From NCBI RefSeq assembly GCF_050947875.1, contig NC_134570.1:107722122-107786121 (forward strand): DNA of 64,000 nt. Direction: 5' to 3'. The notes below the pieces were generated by a model, which had not been told where the DNA came from, ran no database searches, and saw only the letters and a list, made by a program, of their open reading frames with translations. Positions 1 through 13,641 of the stretch are shown here, in pieces. Positions within the stretch are counted from its first letter, which is position 1. Every line of letters starts with the position of its first letter. The stretch comes from Dermacentor variabilis (taxonomy: Eukaryota > Arthropoda > Arachnida > Ixodida > Ixodidae). A program made the translations under genes and the position numbers.

Positions 1-606
1 CTATAGTTTCAAACTGGGCTCTGGCTAATGTCGGCCTGGTATCGGCTGAGGCACAAGAATCCTACGTCCAATAACATAAGAAGGTCAGCAAGAGGATATT
101 GGGCGCCCGCGCCACAGACGGTCGACCTTCGAGACGGCTAAGGGCTCGGGGTCCAGCTCAGACCTTCCTACTTGAACACGTATGAAATGTAAGAATTATA
201 AGGGTTTGGGTGTGAGCTAGTTGGTATGGATCATTCAAATTTAAAACAGCACCAAAAAACATTAACAGAATTAACTTGTTAGGTAATTAACCGCGGAACT
301 AACCCGACTGAAAGCTGTGAAACGATAAATTTATTTGCACTCTGATATGAAGATGTAAATAAATCTCCTATATAGTCCCAGAAATAATAGCAACATACAC
401 ATTAAGAGTATTGAAAGCGTCACTCGAGCCCTATGCATAATATATATGAATCAAAATGCCAGCCACGCATTGCAAAATAATAAGCAACATGCCTACAAAT
501 ATTCCATGTTGTTTCAGTGGAACACAGTATTCTTGGTCTTCTTATAAGAAAAGAAAAAAAAAAATAACGTACAACTGACGTCTGTACCGTGTGTACCTAC
601 GTCGGT
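1..606. other. No gene recognised
   Basis: AT-rich sequence with stops in all frames. There is a short A-run near 550. I see no domain, RNA gene or repeat that I can name. Confidence 0.5.
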
Positions 607-621
607 AAAATAGACGAACAG

Positions 622-852
622 ACCCGCCGTGGTTGCTCAGTGGCTATGGTGTTAGGCTGCTGAGCACGAGGTCGCCGGACCGAATCCCGGCCATGGCGGC
701 CACATTTCGATGGAGGCGAAATGCGAAAACACCCGTGTACTTAGATTTAGGTGCACGTTAAAGATCCCCAGGTGGTCGAAATTTCCGGAGTCCTCCACTA
801 CGGCGTGCCTCATAATCAGAAAGTGGTTTTGGCACGTTAAACCCCATAATTG
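622..852 (+). mobile_element. tRNA-derived SINE (Ruka-type), full length
   Basis: The 5' end is tRNA-like, with an A-box-like TTGCTCAGTGG at 633-643 and a B-box-like GGACCGAATCCC at 677-688. A non-tRNA body follows and ends in a TAATTG tail. The insertion is flanked by a perfect 15-bp target duplication, AAAATAGACGAACAG, at 607-621 and 853-867, so both ends are exact. The same body recurs at 26,881, 50,783 and 58,366. The resemblance to the Ruka SINE of ixodid ticks is from memory. A SINE of this kind is transcribed by RNA polymerase III and moved by a partner LINE. Any open frame across it is incidental. Confidence 0.92.
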
Positions 853-867
853 AAAATAGACGAACAG

Positions 868-2174
868 GGATGTACAGGGTTCAAATTCGGACACTGCGCA
901 TGCCTACACCTCGCGCTCGCTGAGCCATTGGAGGAAGCATGCGCGCACAAACCCGCACTGTTCAATACGAGACAGAGGAGCGTTATTTACATCCATAAAC
1001 GCTCACGTCTTTTCTTTTTTACGTTATTTGGTTTCCGCAATGGGTCGAGTTGGTCGGCACCGCGAGTCCGCCACGGCCAGACGAGGGAGAACCATAAACA
1101 CGTGCGCGCGTTCTGCAAGCAGGACGTACTGCAAGCAAGCGTGTCTGCGTGCATAAAAATGCGCGCCAAGCGCTCGGTGCTTCTGCTCCCCGCCAACGTC
1201 ATCCACGTCCCCAGCAAGAGAGGCCCTCCGCCGAGACGCAACCACCGAAGGGAAGGAGCGATCAGCACCGATGGAGTGGACCCACGCGTGTGTGCACACT
1301 GCGGAAGAGCGTATATAGTAAAGTCGTGTGCAAAAGAAAAAAAAATATAATATAAAACAGAACGTGTTGTCACGTCATGCTATAACTGAGTCGACGAGGA
1401 GAGCGGGCGCCCACGAGTGGGCGCACAATAAGGTGTTGAAAGATTGTCACAACGACCGACGGTCTCACCTTGCGTCGATCAAAATTGCGTTGAGGTGCTC
1501 CGACTCACTAAATTTGCAAGTCAACAACCTAGCGGAGCTCGAATGCACATGTGAACACGCTACCAATATAGCTCGAGAGGCAAAGCGAAGGGCCAAGTTT
1601 CTTTAGGCGAAATGAAACGAAAAGCACAAAATTTATATGCTTTTTTTTTCACGTAGTAATAACAAGCAAATAACGTAAGTTTAGAAGGCACGGCGCATGC
1701 TCAGAAAATCAAGCACGAAGATATGTAGCTAAGAGGAGCAAACGTGGTCTTGTTGTTGTGCAAGGTACGCAGGATCACATAGAGCACAGGGTTTCACTGC
1801 TATCGCGCACGAAACTTTAAAACGAGACGGATCATTCTGCGCAAAATAAGGCCAAGTGCATGCTGCTCAAAGTCCAGTTGAGAAACCACTAGTAACTTCA
1901 TAGTTTCTGGAATCCACTTAGTTAGTCAAAAGTACTCAACTAACTCTTATTTGTTGTTCTAAGTTTCGGTATGCCCACTAGGGAGTTGTGTAGAAGGGCG
2001 GATAAGTTAACTTTGAACCTTGAAGGTACTATATGGTACCCTGGGAACCAAAATATTAATAGAATACGCACGTGCGGAGAAAGCAATGCGTAGAAGGAAC
2101 GCGTTACGTGGTGACTTTGTTGATCTTGATTCCTTTTCAGTATGGCACGTTCCCACCACAGGGATTGGCCCCGG
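868..2174. other. No gene recognised
   Basis: Positions 900-1330 are CpG-rich and open in several frames on both strands, but no frame shows a domain. An A-run follows at about 1337-1346, after GTATATAGTAAAG, which could be the end of an old retro-insertion, but I cannot place its boundaries. 1,600-2,174 is AT-rich and featureless. Confidence 0.4.
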
Positions 2175-2191
2175 GCTCAGTAAGCGACGAG

Positions 2192-3976
2192 CACTAAGGT
2201 GAAGACCTTCCATGTTTTCATGTACCGTTCCTCTTTCAATAGCAGCAACAATTTTCTCGGCTGTATCGAGATTCCACTAAGTGACCCTAGATGAAAACGA
2301 TAGCGCGACCTTGCGGGGTACCATGTCTACGTATCTTACTACCAATTTGCGTGGGCAATCCCCGTTATGGGTATGTACCATGTCGAAAGTAATTAACATC
2401 AACATCAAAAATGTTGATTCAGGGTACAGGGTACATTTCTCTGCCAGCCTATTGCTTCTTGGAAATCGGTGATGCACCGTAAATCACCGCCATTTTATAC
2501 GCCTTTCAGGACGCGTAACTCAGCTCCCGGTAAGCGAGGCCTTCGTTCTTGATTCACGGCTCTAATCCCCGCTGCTCTGGCTGTGGGAGACTGTAAGGTA
2601 CACGCCGACCGGCGCACGCCACTCCAGAGGACCGCGCAGTCGTTGAAAGTGCCTGACCGGCATCACAGGCTACTCGTAGCTGGGTTGACGCATTACATTA
2701 AAGGCCTCCAATATGGCTAGCGTGCCTCCAGATAGTGTCCACGCTCACCTCAGTGCGAAATGGAGCACGAGATGGTGTCTGCGTCTCTCTCGGTCCGAGG
2801 TTCCTGAACGTGATTCAAACCCCCTGGAACCTGGGACATCCGCCTCCGTTACGCGACAGCACAATAAAGAAGCCCGTCCGGAAGCGTGGACTTGCTAACG
2901 GTTCTCATTACAGGCTTCCTCGGCGTTATACCGGAGCCCCAGAACGCTGACACGCAGATTCGGTAGCTATATAACATCCCAGTACTCTTGCGTAAGCACC
3001 GACATCGTGGCCAAGTGTCTAAGACACTCGGCTCGTGCCGGCACACCCGTGGATCCTTACCCAGGATAGCGGGTGGAAATTGTGGGACCACGGCCCAGGT
3101 TGGCCTGTGGCATCAGGTCAGGGTCGGAACCCGGCCTAGCTGTGTCTGGCTCCTCACCTCAGGGCCGGCAGCTGGGTGCGGTGGGGGCTTTCAATAGCTG
3201 CGGTGGGTAAGCTCTGAGGAGCTGTGAGGGGTTGACCCCCGTAGCTGAAGGCGATTGGAAGGTGAGGGTTCCCCACAATTTTTACTTCCCTTTTACCGCC
3301 CGCTATTTTGCTGGCCGCACGGCGCCGGCGCGCTAGACCGCCGACGAAGAAAATTTTGGCAGGCGCTGACACGCGAGGCCCCCGTGAGTGGGTACGAGCC
3401 ACTGCCTTCAAGGTCTTCATCATCATCATCATGCGAAACACCCCTTCACTATGAGCCATCTTCTTATGCCCCAACAACCCCCTATTCTTGGCCGATCGCC
3501 TTTAGTGGGTGGGAGCCATGACAGAGGTACATCATCATCATCGTCGTAATCATCATCATCATCAACAACAACAACAACAACGTAATAATAATAATCATCA
3601 TCAACAACAACAACAACTGCATGGTTAGAGCAGCCCCGATCCAAGGCTTGACCTCTAGCTTATTCTAACCTCTAACGGCCCTCTAGCTGTTGTAGACGCC
3701 GGACGCTTCACATACCGCAGCTAAAGGCCACGAATCCTCCACCCCTCCGTCGTGGAAACAGACGCTTACGAAAGCGCAACATCGGCTCCTTGAGGCTGCC
3801 GAATTCGGGTTCTCTGACAGTGAAGTGTGGTTTAGGCACGTCGCAAGCTAGTTTCGCCACCAGCTTCCACGTAGCAGACCGCCAGGGTGCGACTACGTCG
3901 CGAGTGCGGCCGACCCGTCCGTCACAGCTTCGGTTCGCGACATTCTGCGACGTCCTCGCGCTCAAGAAGCGAGAAG
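2192..3976. repeat. Satellite monomer 1, diverged edge copy
   Basis: 1785 bp. It lacks about 140 bp that the inner copies have after the CAATCAGGGTACAG segment (here around 2425-2435), and carries many substitutions in its first 500 bp. From about 2,700 on it matches the inner copies closely. It shares CGTTCTTGATTCACGG with monomer 4 only. Confidence 0.9.
3004..3140 (+). other. tRNA-like (SINE-head-like) module in the satellite monomer
   Basis: Example from monomer 1; every monomer has it. TGGCCAAGTG at 3008-3017 resembles an A box of the Leu/Ser tRNA type, and GGGTCGGAACCC at 3121-3132 resembles a B box, about 110 bp away. The spacing is longer than in a tRNA, so this would be a degenerate SINE head rather than a tRNA gene. 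Weak evidence. Confidence 0.3.
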
Positions 3977-5910
3977 CACTGAGGTGAAGACTTTTCACCT
4001 TTTCATGTACCCTTCCTCGTTGAATAGCAGCAACAACAATTTTCGCGGGTTTATAGAGGTTCTACTAAGTGACCTGAGATGAAGACGACAGTGCGACCTT
4101 GCGGCGTACCATGTCTACGCCTTTTATTTCTCATTAGCGTGGCCAAACCCCGTTATGGGTATGTGCCATGTCGAAAATAATTAACCTCAACATCAACAAT
4201 GTTCAATCAGGGTACAGCGATGGTATCCCCCTCCCCTTTTTCGTTCGTGTATCGCGGGACATTAATCACCTGCGGGGACGCTACGCCACAAAGACAGTGG
4301 ACGAGGTTCGATGCATCCCATTATCCACGGCCGTTCGCCGCTCCCCCGTTTTGTCCTTTCTCTGTCAACTTACTGCTTCTTGGAAAGCGGTGATGCACCC
4401 TTGTTCACCGCCATTCAGGACGCGTAACTCAGATCCCGGTAAGCGAGGCCTTCGTTGTTGTTTCACGGCTCTAATGCCCACTGTTCTGGCTGTGGGAGAC
4501 TCTAAGGTATACGCCGTCCGGCGCACGCCGCTCCAGAGGACCGCGCAGTCATTGAAAGAGCCTGACCGGCATCATAGGCTACTCGTAGCTGTGTTGACAC
4601 CTTACACTCAAGGCCTCCATTATGGCTAACGTACCTCCAGATAGTGTCCACGCTTACCTCAATGCGAAATGGAGCACGAGATGGTGTCTGCGTCTCTCTC
4701 GGTCCGAGGTTCCTGAACGTGATTCAAACCCCCTGGAACCTGGGACATCCGCCTCCGTTACGCGACAGCACAATAAAGAAGCCCGTCCGGAAGCGTGGAC
4801 TTGCTAACGGTTCTCATTACAGGCTTCCTCGGCGTTATACCGGAGCCCCAGAACGCTGACACGCAGATTCGGTAGCTATATAACATCCCAATACTCTTGC
4901 GTAAGCACCGACATCGTGGCCAAGTGTCTAAGACACTCGGCTCGTGCCGGCACACCCGTGGATCCTTACCCAGGATAGCGGATGGAAATTGTGGGACCAC
5001 GGCCCAGGTTGGCCTGTGGCATCAGGTCAGGGTCGGAACCCGGCCCAGCTGTGTCTGGCTCCTCACCTCAGGGCCGGCAGTTGGGTGCGGTTGGGGGCTT
5101 TCAATAGCTGCGGTGGGTAAGCTCTGAGGAGCTGTGAGGGGTTGACCCCCGTAGCTGAAGGCGATTGGAAGGTGAGGGTTCCCCACAATTTTTGCTTCCC
5201 TTTTACCGCCCGCTATTTTGCTGGCCGCACGGCGCCGGCGCGCTAGACCGCCGACGAAGAAAATTTTGGCAGGCGCTGACACGCGAGGCCCCCGTGAGTG
5301 GGTACGAGCCACTGCCTTCAAGGTCTTCATCATCATCATCATGCGAAACACCCCTTCACTATGAGCCATCTTCTTATGCCCCAACAACCCCCTATTCTTG
5401 GCCGATCGCCTTTAGTGGGTGGGAGCCATGACAGAGGTACATCATCATCATCGTCGTAATCATCATCATCATCATCATCATCATCAACAACAACAACAAC
5501 AACAACAACAACAACGTAATAATAATAATCATCATCAACAACAACAACAACTGCATGGTTAGAGCAGCCCCGATCCAAGGCTTGACCTCTAGCTTATTCT
5601 AACCTCTAACGGCCCTCTAGCTGTTATAGACGCCGGACGCTTCACATACTGCAGCTAAAGGCCACGAATCCTCCACCCCTCCGTCGTGGAAACAGACGCT
5701 TACGAAATCGCAACATCGGCTCCTTGAGGCTGCCGAATTCGGGTTCTCTGACAGTGAAGTGTGGTTTAGGCACGTCGCAAGCTAGTTTCGCCACCAGCTT
5801 CCACGTAGCAGACCGCCAGGGTGCGACTACGTCGCGAGTGCGGCCGACCCGTCCGTCACAGCTTCGGTTCGCGACATTCTGCGACGTCCTCGCGCTCAAG
5901 AAGCGAGAAG
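3977..5910. repeat. Satellite monomer 2
   Basis: 1934 bp. Carries the CCCTTGTTCACC variant shared with monomer 3; later copies have CCCTTATTCACC or CCCTCATTCACC. Confidence 0.93.
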
Positions 5911-7390
5911 CACTGAGGTGAAGACTTTTCACCTTTTCATGTACCCTTCCTCGTTGAATAGCAGCAACAACAATTTTCGCGGGTTTATAGAGGTTCTACT
6001 AAGTGACCTGAGATGAAGACGACAGTGCGACCTTGCGGCGTACCATGTCTACGCCTTTTATTTCTCATTAGCGTGGCCAAACCCCGTTATGGGTATGTGC
6101 CATGTCGAAAATAATTAACCTCAACATCAACAATGTTCAATCAGGGTACAGCGATGGTATCCCCCTCCCCTTTTTCGTTCGTGTATCGCGGGACATTAAT
6201 CACCTGCGGGGACGCTACGCCACAAAGACAGTGGACGAGGTTCGATGCATCCCATTATCCACGGCCGTTCGCCGCTCCCCCGTTTTGTCCTTTCTCTGTC
6301 AACTTACTGCTTCTTGGAAAGCGGTGATGCACCCTTGTTCACCGCCATCCAGGACGCGTAACTCAGATCCCGGTAAGCGAGGCCTTCGTTGTTGTTTCAC
6401 GGCTCTAATGCCCACTGTTCTGGCTGTGGGAGACTCTAAGGTATACGCCGTCCGGCGCACGCCGCTCCAGAGGACCGCGCAGTCGTTGAAAGAGCCTGAC
6501 CGGCATCATAGGCTACTCGTAGCTGTGTTGACACCTTACACTCAAGGCCTCCATTATGGCTAACGTACCTCCAGATAGTGTCCACGCTTACCTCAATGCG
6601 AAATGGAGCACGAGATGGTGTCTGCGTCTCTCTCGGTCCGAGGTTCCTGAACGTGATTCAAACCCCATGGAACCTGGGACATCCGCCTCCGTTACGCGAC
6701 AGCACAATAAAGAAGCCCGTCCGGAAGCGTGGACTTGCTAACGGTTCTCATTACAGGCTTCCTCGGCGTTATACCGGAGCCCCAGAACGCTGACACGCAG
6801 ATTCGGTAGCTATATAACATCCCAATACTCTTGCGTAAGCACCGACATCGTGGCCAAGTGTCTAAGACACTCGGCTCGTGCCGGCACACCCGTGGATCCT
6901 TACCCAGGATAGCGGGTGGAAATTGTGGGACCACGGCCCAGGTTGGCCTGTGGCATCAGGTCAGGGTCGGAACCCGGCCCAGCTGTGTCTGGCTCCTCAC
7001 CTCAGGGCCGGCAGTTGGGTGCGGTGGGGGCTTTCAATAGCTGCGGTGGGTAAGCTCTGAGGAGCTGTGAGGGGTTGACCCCCGTAGCTGAAGGCGATTG
7101 GAAGGTGAGGGTTCCCCACAATTTTTGCTTCCCTTTTACCGCCCGCTATTTTGCTGGCCGCACGGCGCCGGCGCGCTAGACCGCCGACGAAGAAAATTTT
7201 GGCAGGCGCTGACACGCGAGGCCCCCGTGAGTGGGTACGAGCCACTGCCTTCAAGGTCTTCATCATAATCATCATGCGAAACACCCCTTCACTATGAGCC
7301 ATCTTCTTATGCCCCAACAACCCCCTATTCTTGGCCGATCGCCTTTAGTGGGTGGGAGCCATGACAGAGGTACATCATCATCATCGTCGT

Positions 7391-7465
<75 letters not shown>

Positions 7466-7861
7466 CGTAATAATAATAATCATCATCAACAACAACAACA
7501 ACTGCATGGTTAGAGCAGCCCCGATCCAAGGCTTGACCTCTAGCTTATTCTAACCTCTAACGGCCCTCTAGCTGTTGTAGACGCCGGACGCTTCACATAC
7601 CGCAGCTAAAGGCCACGAATCCTCCACCCCTCCGTCGTGGAAACAGACGCTTACGAAAGCGCAACATCGGCTCCTTGAGGCTGCCGAATTCGGGTTCTCT
7701 GACAGTGAAGTGTGGTTTAGGCACGTCGCAAGCTAGTTTCGCCACCAGCTTCCACGTAGCAGACCGCCAGGGTGCGACTACGTCGCGAGTGCGGCCGACC
7801 CGTCCGTCACAGCTTCGGTTCGCGACATTCTGCGACGTCCTCGCGCTCAAGAAGCGAGAAG
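5911..7861. repeat. Satellite monomer 3, longest microsatellite
   Basis: 1951 bp, the longest inner copy. The extra length is in the (CAT)n(CAA)n tract at about 7372-7502. It has a unique CCCCATGGAACC and an interrupted CAT run (CATCATAATCATCAT) at 7260-7275. Confidence 0.93.
7372..7502. repeat. Compound microsatellite (CAT)n(CAA)n(TAA)n(CAT)n(CAA)n
   Basis: The longest example of the tract present in every monomer (also near 3531-3619, 5441-5551, 9317-9426, 11247-11352, 13172-13282, 15151-15216 and 17492-17577). It explains runs of Asp, Val, Tyr or Ser in short translated frames. Confidence 0.95.
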
Positions 7862-9784
7862 CACTGAGGTGAAGACTTTTCACCTTTTCATGTACCCTTC
7901 CTCGTTGAATAGCAGCAACAACAATTTTCGCGGGTTTATAGAGGTTCTACTAAGTGACCTGAGATGAAGACGACAGTGCGACCTTGCGGCGTACCATGTC
8001 TACGCCTTTTATTTCTCATTAGCGTGGCCAAACCCCGTTATGGGTATGTGCACAATAATTAACCTCAACATCAACAATGTTCAATCAGGGTACAGCGATG
8101 GTATCCCCCTCCCCTTTTTCGTTCGTGTATCGCGGGACATTAATCACCTGCGGGGACGCTACGCCACAAAGACAGTGGACGAGGTTCGATGCATCCCATT
8201 ATCCACGGCCGTTCGCCGCTCCCCCGTTTTGTCCTTTCTCTGTCAACTTACTGCTTCTTGGAAAGCGGTGATGCACCCTTATTCACCGCCATTCAGGACG
8301 CGTAACTCAGGTCCCGGTAAGCGAGGCCTTCGTTCTTGATTCACGGCTCTAATGCCCACTGTTCTGGCTGTGGGAGACTCTAAGGTATACGCCGTCCGGC
8401 GCACGCCGCTCCAGAGGACCGCGCAGTCGTTGAAAGAGCCTGACCGGCATCATAGGCTACTCGTAGCTGTGTTGACACCTTACACTCAAGGCCTCCATTA
8501 TGGCTAACGTACTTCCAGATAGTGTCCACGCTTACCTCAATGCGAAATGGAGCACGAGATGGTGTCTGCGTCTCTCTCGGTCCGAGGTTCCTGAACGTGA
8601 TTCAAACCCCCTGGAACCTGGGACATCCGGCTCCGTTACGCGACAGCACAATAAAGAAGCCCGTCCGGAAGCGTGGACTTGCTAACGGTTCTCATTACAG
8701 GCTTCCTCGGCGTTATACCGGAGCCCCAGAACGCTGACACGCAGATTCGGTAGCTATATAACATCCCAATACTCTTGCGTAAGCACCGACATCGTGGCCA
8801 AGTGTCTAAGACACTCGGCTCGTGCCGGCACACCCGTGGATCCTTACCCAGGATAGCGGGTGGAAATTGTGGGACCACGGCCCAGGTTGGCCTGTGGCAT
8901 CAGGTCAGGGTCGGAACCCGGCCCAGCTGTGTCTGGCTCCTCACCTCAGGGCCGGCAGTTGGGTGCGGTGGGGGCTTTCAATAGCTGCGGTGGGTAAGCT
9001 CTGAGGAGCTGTGAGGGGTTGACCCCCGTAGCTGAAGGCGATTGGAAGGTGAGGGTTCCCCACAATTTTTGCTTCCCTTTTACCGCCCGCTATTTTGCTG
9101 GCCGCACGGCGCCGGCGCGCTAGACCGCCGACGAAGAAAATTTTGGCAGGCGCTGACACGCGAGGCCCCCGTGAGTGGGTACGAGCCACTGCCTTCAAGG
9201 TCTTCATCATCATCATCATGCGAAACACCCCTTCACTATGAGCCATCTTCTTATGCCCCAACAACCCCCTATTCTTGGCCGATCGCCTTTAGTGGGTGGG
9301 AGCCATGACAGAGGTACATCATCATCATCGTCGTAATCATCATCATCATCATCATCATCATCAACAACAACAACAACAACAACAACAACGTAATAATAAT
9401 CATCATCATCAACAACAACAACAACTGCATGGTTAGAGCAGCCCCGATCCAAGGCTTGACCTCTAGCTTATTCTAACCTCTAACGGCCCTCTAGCTGTTG
9501 TAGACGCCGGACGCTTCACATACCGCAGCTAAAGGCCACGAATCCTCCACCCCTCCGTCGTGGAAACAGACGCTTACGAAAGCGCAACATCGGCTCCTTG
9601 AGGCTGCCGAATTCGGGTTCTCTGACAGTGAAGTGTGGTTTAGGCACGTCGCAAGCTAGTTTCGCCACCAGCTTCCACGTAGCAGACCGCCAGGGTGCGA
9701 CTACGTCGCGAGTGCGGCCGACCCGTCCGTCACAGCTTCGGTTCGCGACATTCTGCGACGTCCTCGCGCTCAAGAAGCGAGAAG
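7862..9784. repeat. Satellite monomer 4, mosaic copy
   Basis: 1923 bp. It has a short deletion unique to it near 8050 (GTGCACAATAATT instead of GTGCCATGTCGAAAATAATT). It shares CGTTCTTGATTCACGG with monomer 1 and CATCCGGCTCCG with monomer 5, so it looks patchwork. Confidence 0.93.
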
Positions 9785-11711
9785 CACTGAGGTGAAGACT
9801 TTTCACCTTTTCATGTACCCTTCCTCGTTGAATAGCAGCAACAACAATTTTCGCGGGTTTATAGAGGTTCTACTAAGTGACCTGAGATGAAGACGACAGT
9901 GCGACCTTGCGGCGTACCATGTCTACGCCTTTTATTTCTCATTAGCGTGGCCAAACCCCGTTATGGGTATGTGCCATGTCGAAAATAATTAACCTCAACA
10001 TCAACAATGTTCAATCAGGGTACAGCGATGGTATCCCCCTCCCTTTTTTCGTTCGTGTATCGCGGGACATTAATCACCTGCGGGGACGCTACGCCACAAA
10101 GACAGTGGACGAGGTTCGATGCATCCCATTATCCACGGCCGTTCGCCGCTCCCCCGTTTTGTCCTTTCTCTGTCAACTTACTGCTTCTTGGAAAGCGGTG
10201 ATGCACCCTTATTCACCGCCATTCAGGACGCGTAACTCAGATCCCGGTAAGCGAGGCCTTCGTTGTTGTTTCACGGCTCTAATGCCCACTGTTCTGGCTG
10301 TGGGAGACTCTAAGGTATACGCCGTCCGGCGCACGCCGCTCCAGAGGACCGCGCAGTCGTTGAAAGAGCCTGACCGGCATCATAGGCTACTCGTAGCTGT
10401 GTTGACACCTTACACTCAAGGCCTCCATTATGGCTAACGTACCTCCAGATAGTGTCCACGCTTACCTCAATGCGAAATGGAGCACGAGATGGTGTCTGCG
10501 TCTCTCTCGGTCCGAGGTTCCTGAACGTGATTCAAACCCCCTGGAACCTGGGACATCCGGCTCCGTTACGCGACAGCACAATAAAGAAGCCCGTCCGGAA
10601 GCGTGGACTTGCTAACGGTTCTCATTACAGGCTTCCTCGGCGTTATACCGGAGCCCCAGAACGCTGACACGCAGATTCGGTAGCTATATAACATCCCAAT
10701 ACTCTTGCGTAAGCACCGACATCGTGGCCAAGTGTCTAAGACACTCGGCTCGTGCCGGCACACCCGTGGATCCTTACCCAGGATAGCGGGTGGAAATTGT
10801 GGGACCACGGCCCAGGTTGGCCTGTGGCATCAGGTCAGGGTCGGAACCCGGCCCAGCTGTGTCTGGCTCCTCACCTCAGGGCCGGCAGTTGGGTGCGGTG
10901 GGGGCTTTCAATAGCTGCGGTGGGTAAGCTCTGAGGAGCTGTGAGGGGTTGACCCCCGTAGCTGAAGGCGATTGGAAGGTGAGGGTTCCCCACAATTTTT
11001 GCTTCCCTTTTACCGCCCGCTATTTTGCTGGCCGCACGGCGCCGGCGCGCTAGACCGCCGACGAAGAAAATTTTGGCAGGCGCTGACACGCGAGGCCCCC
11101 GTGAGTGGGTACGAGCCACTGCCTTCAAGGTCTTCATCATCATCATCATGCGAAACACCCCTTCACTATGAGCCATCTTCTTATGCCCCAACAACCCCCT
11201 ATTCTTGGCCGATCGCCTTTAGTGGGTGGGAGCCATGACAGAGGTACATCATCATCATCGTCGTAATCATCATCATCATCATCATCAACAACAACAACAA
11301 CAACAACAACAACAACGTAATAATAATCATCATCATCAACAACAACAACAACTGCATGGTTAGAGCAGCCCCGATCCAAGGCTTGACCTCTAGCTTATTC
11401 TAACCTGTAACGGCCCTCTAGCTGTTGTAGACGCCGGACGCTTCACATACCGCAGCTAAAGGCCACGAATCCTCCACCCCTCCGTCGTGGAAACAGACGC
11501 TTACGAAAGCGCAACATCGGCTCCTTGAGGCTGCCGAATTCGGGTTCTCTGACAGTGAAGTGTGGTTTAGGCACGTCGCAAGCTAGTTTCGCCACCAGCT
11601 TCCACGTAGCAGACCGCCAGGGTGCGACTACGTCGCGAGTGCGGCCGACCCGTCCGTGACAGCTTCGGTTCGCGACATTCTGCGACGTCCTCGCGCTCAA
11701 GAAGCGAGAAG
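9785..11711. repeat. Satellite monomer 5
   Basis: 1927 bp. Shares CATCCGGCTCCG with monomer 4. Otherwise a typical inner copy. Confidence 0.93.
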
Positions 11712-13201
11712 CACTGAGGTGAAGACTTTTCACCTTTTCATGTACCCTTCCTCGTTGAATAGCAGCAACAACAATTTTCGCGGGTTTATAGAGGTTCTAC
11801 TAAGTGAGCTGAGATGAAGACGACAGTGCGACCTTGCGGCGTACCATGTCTACGCCTTTTATTTCTCATTAGCGTGGCCAAACCCCGTTATGGGTATGTG
11901 CCATGTCGAAAATAATTAACCTCAACATCAACAATGTTCAATCAGGGTACAGCGATGGTATCCCCCTCCCCTTTTTCGTTCGTGTATCGCGGGACATTAA
12001 TCACCTGCGGGGACGCTACGCCACAAAGACAGTGGACGAGGTTCGATGCATCCCATTATCCACGGCCGTTCGCCGCTCCCCCGTTTTGTCCTTTCTCTGT
12101 CAACTTACTGCTTCTTGGAAAGCGGTGATGCACCCTTATTCACCGCCATTCAGGACGCGTAACTCAGATCCCGGTAAGCGAGGCCTTCGTTGTTGTTTCA
12201 CGGCTCTAATGCCCACTGTTCTGGCTGTGGGAGACTCTAAGGTATACGCCGTCCGGCGCACGCCGCTCCAGAGGACCGCGCAGTCGTTGAAAGAGCCTGA
12301 CCGGCATCATAGGCTACTCGTAGCTGTGTTGACACCTTACACTCAAGGCCTCCATTATGGCTAACGTACCTCCATATAGTGTCCACGCTTACCTCAATGC
12401 GAAATGGAGCACGAGATGGTGTCTGCGTCTCTCTCGGTCCGAGGTTCCTGAACGTGATTCAAACCCCCTGGAACCTGGGACATCCGCCTCCGTTACGCGA
12501 CAGCACAATAAAGAAGCCCGTCCGGAAGCGTGGACTTGCTAACGGTTCTCATTACAGGCTTCCTCGGCGTTATACCGGAGCCCCAGAACGCTGACACGCA
12601 GATTCGGTAGCTATATAACATCCCAATACTCTTGCGTAAGCACCGACACCGTGGCCAAGTGTCTAAGACACTCGGCTCGTGCCGGCACACCCGTGGATCC
12701 TTACCCAGGATAGCGGGTGGAAATTGTGGGACCACGGCCCAGGTTGGCCTGTGGCATCAGGTCAGGGTCGGAACCCGGCCCAGCTGTGTCTGGCTCCTCA
12801 CCTCAGGGCCGGCAGTTGGGTGCGGTGGGGGCTTTCAATAGCTGCGGTGGGTAAGCTCTGAGGAGCTGTGAGGGGTTGACCCCCGCAGCTGAAGGCGATT
12901 GGAAGGTGAGGGTTCCCCACAATTTTTGCCATCCTTTTTCCGCCCGCTATTTTGCTGGCCGCACGGCGCCGGCGCGCTAGACTGCCGACGAGGAAAATTT
13001 TGGCAGGCGCTGACACGCGAGGCCCCCGTGAGTGGGTACGAGCCACTGCCTTGAAGGTCTTCATCATCATCATCATGCGAAACACCCCTTCACTATGAGC
13101 CATCTTCTTATGCCCCAACAACCCCCTATTCTTGGCCGATCGCCTTTAGTGGGTGGGAGCCATGACAGAGGTACATCATCATCATCGTCGTAATCATCAT
13201 C

Positions 13202-13232
<31 letters not shown>

Positions 13233-13641
13233 ACAACAACAACAACGTAATAATAATAATCATCATCAACAACAACAACAACTGCATGGTTAGAGCAGCC
13301 CCGATCCAAGGCTTGACCTCTAGCTTATTCTAACCTCTAACGGCCCTCTAGCTGTTGTAGACGCCGGACGCTTCACATACCGCAGCTAAAGGCCACGAAT
13401 CCTCCACCCCTCCGTCGTGGAAACAGACGCTTACGAAAGCGCAACATCGGCTCCTTGAGGCTGCCGAATTCGGGTTCTCTGACAGTGAAGTGTGGTTTAG
13501 GCACGTCGCAAGCTAGTTTCGCCACCAGCTTCCACGTAGCAGACCGCCAGGGTGCGACTACGTCGCGAGTGCGGCCGACCCGTCCGTCACAGCTTCGGTT
13601 CGCGACATTCTGCGACGTCCTCGCGCTCAAGAAGCGAGAAG
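11712..13641. repeat. Satellite monomer 6
   Basis: 1930 bp. Shares AGTGAGCTGAG with monomer 7, and CCTCCATATAG with monomers 7 and 8. Also has a TTTTTGCCATCC variant shared with monomer 7. Confidence 0.93.

Noticed and set aside
652..894. Small protein with VYFQLWGLTCQNHFLIM
   Set aside because: Reverse translation of a SINE; the same peptide appears wherever that SINE lies (26,908; 58,307).
7272..7529. Asp/Val/Tyr-run peptides in the array
   Set aside because: Translation of the (CAT)n(CAA)n tract.
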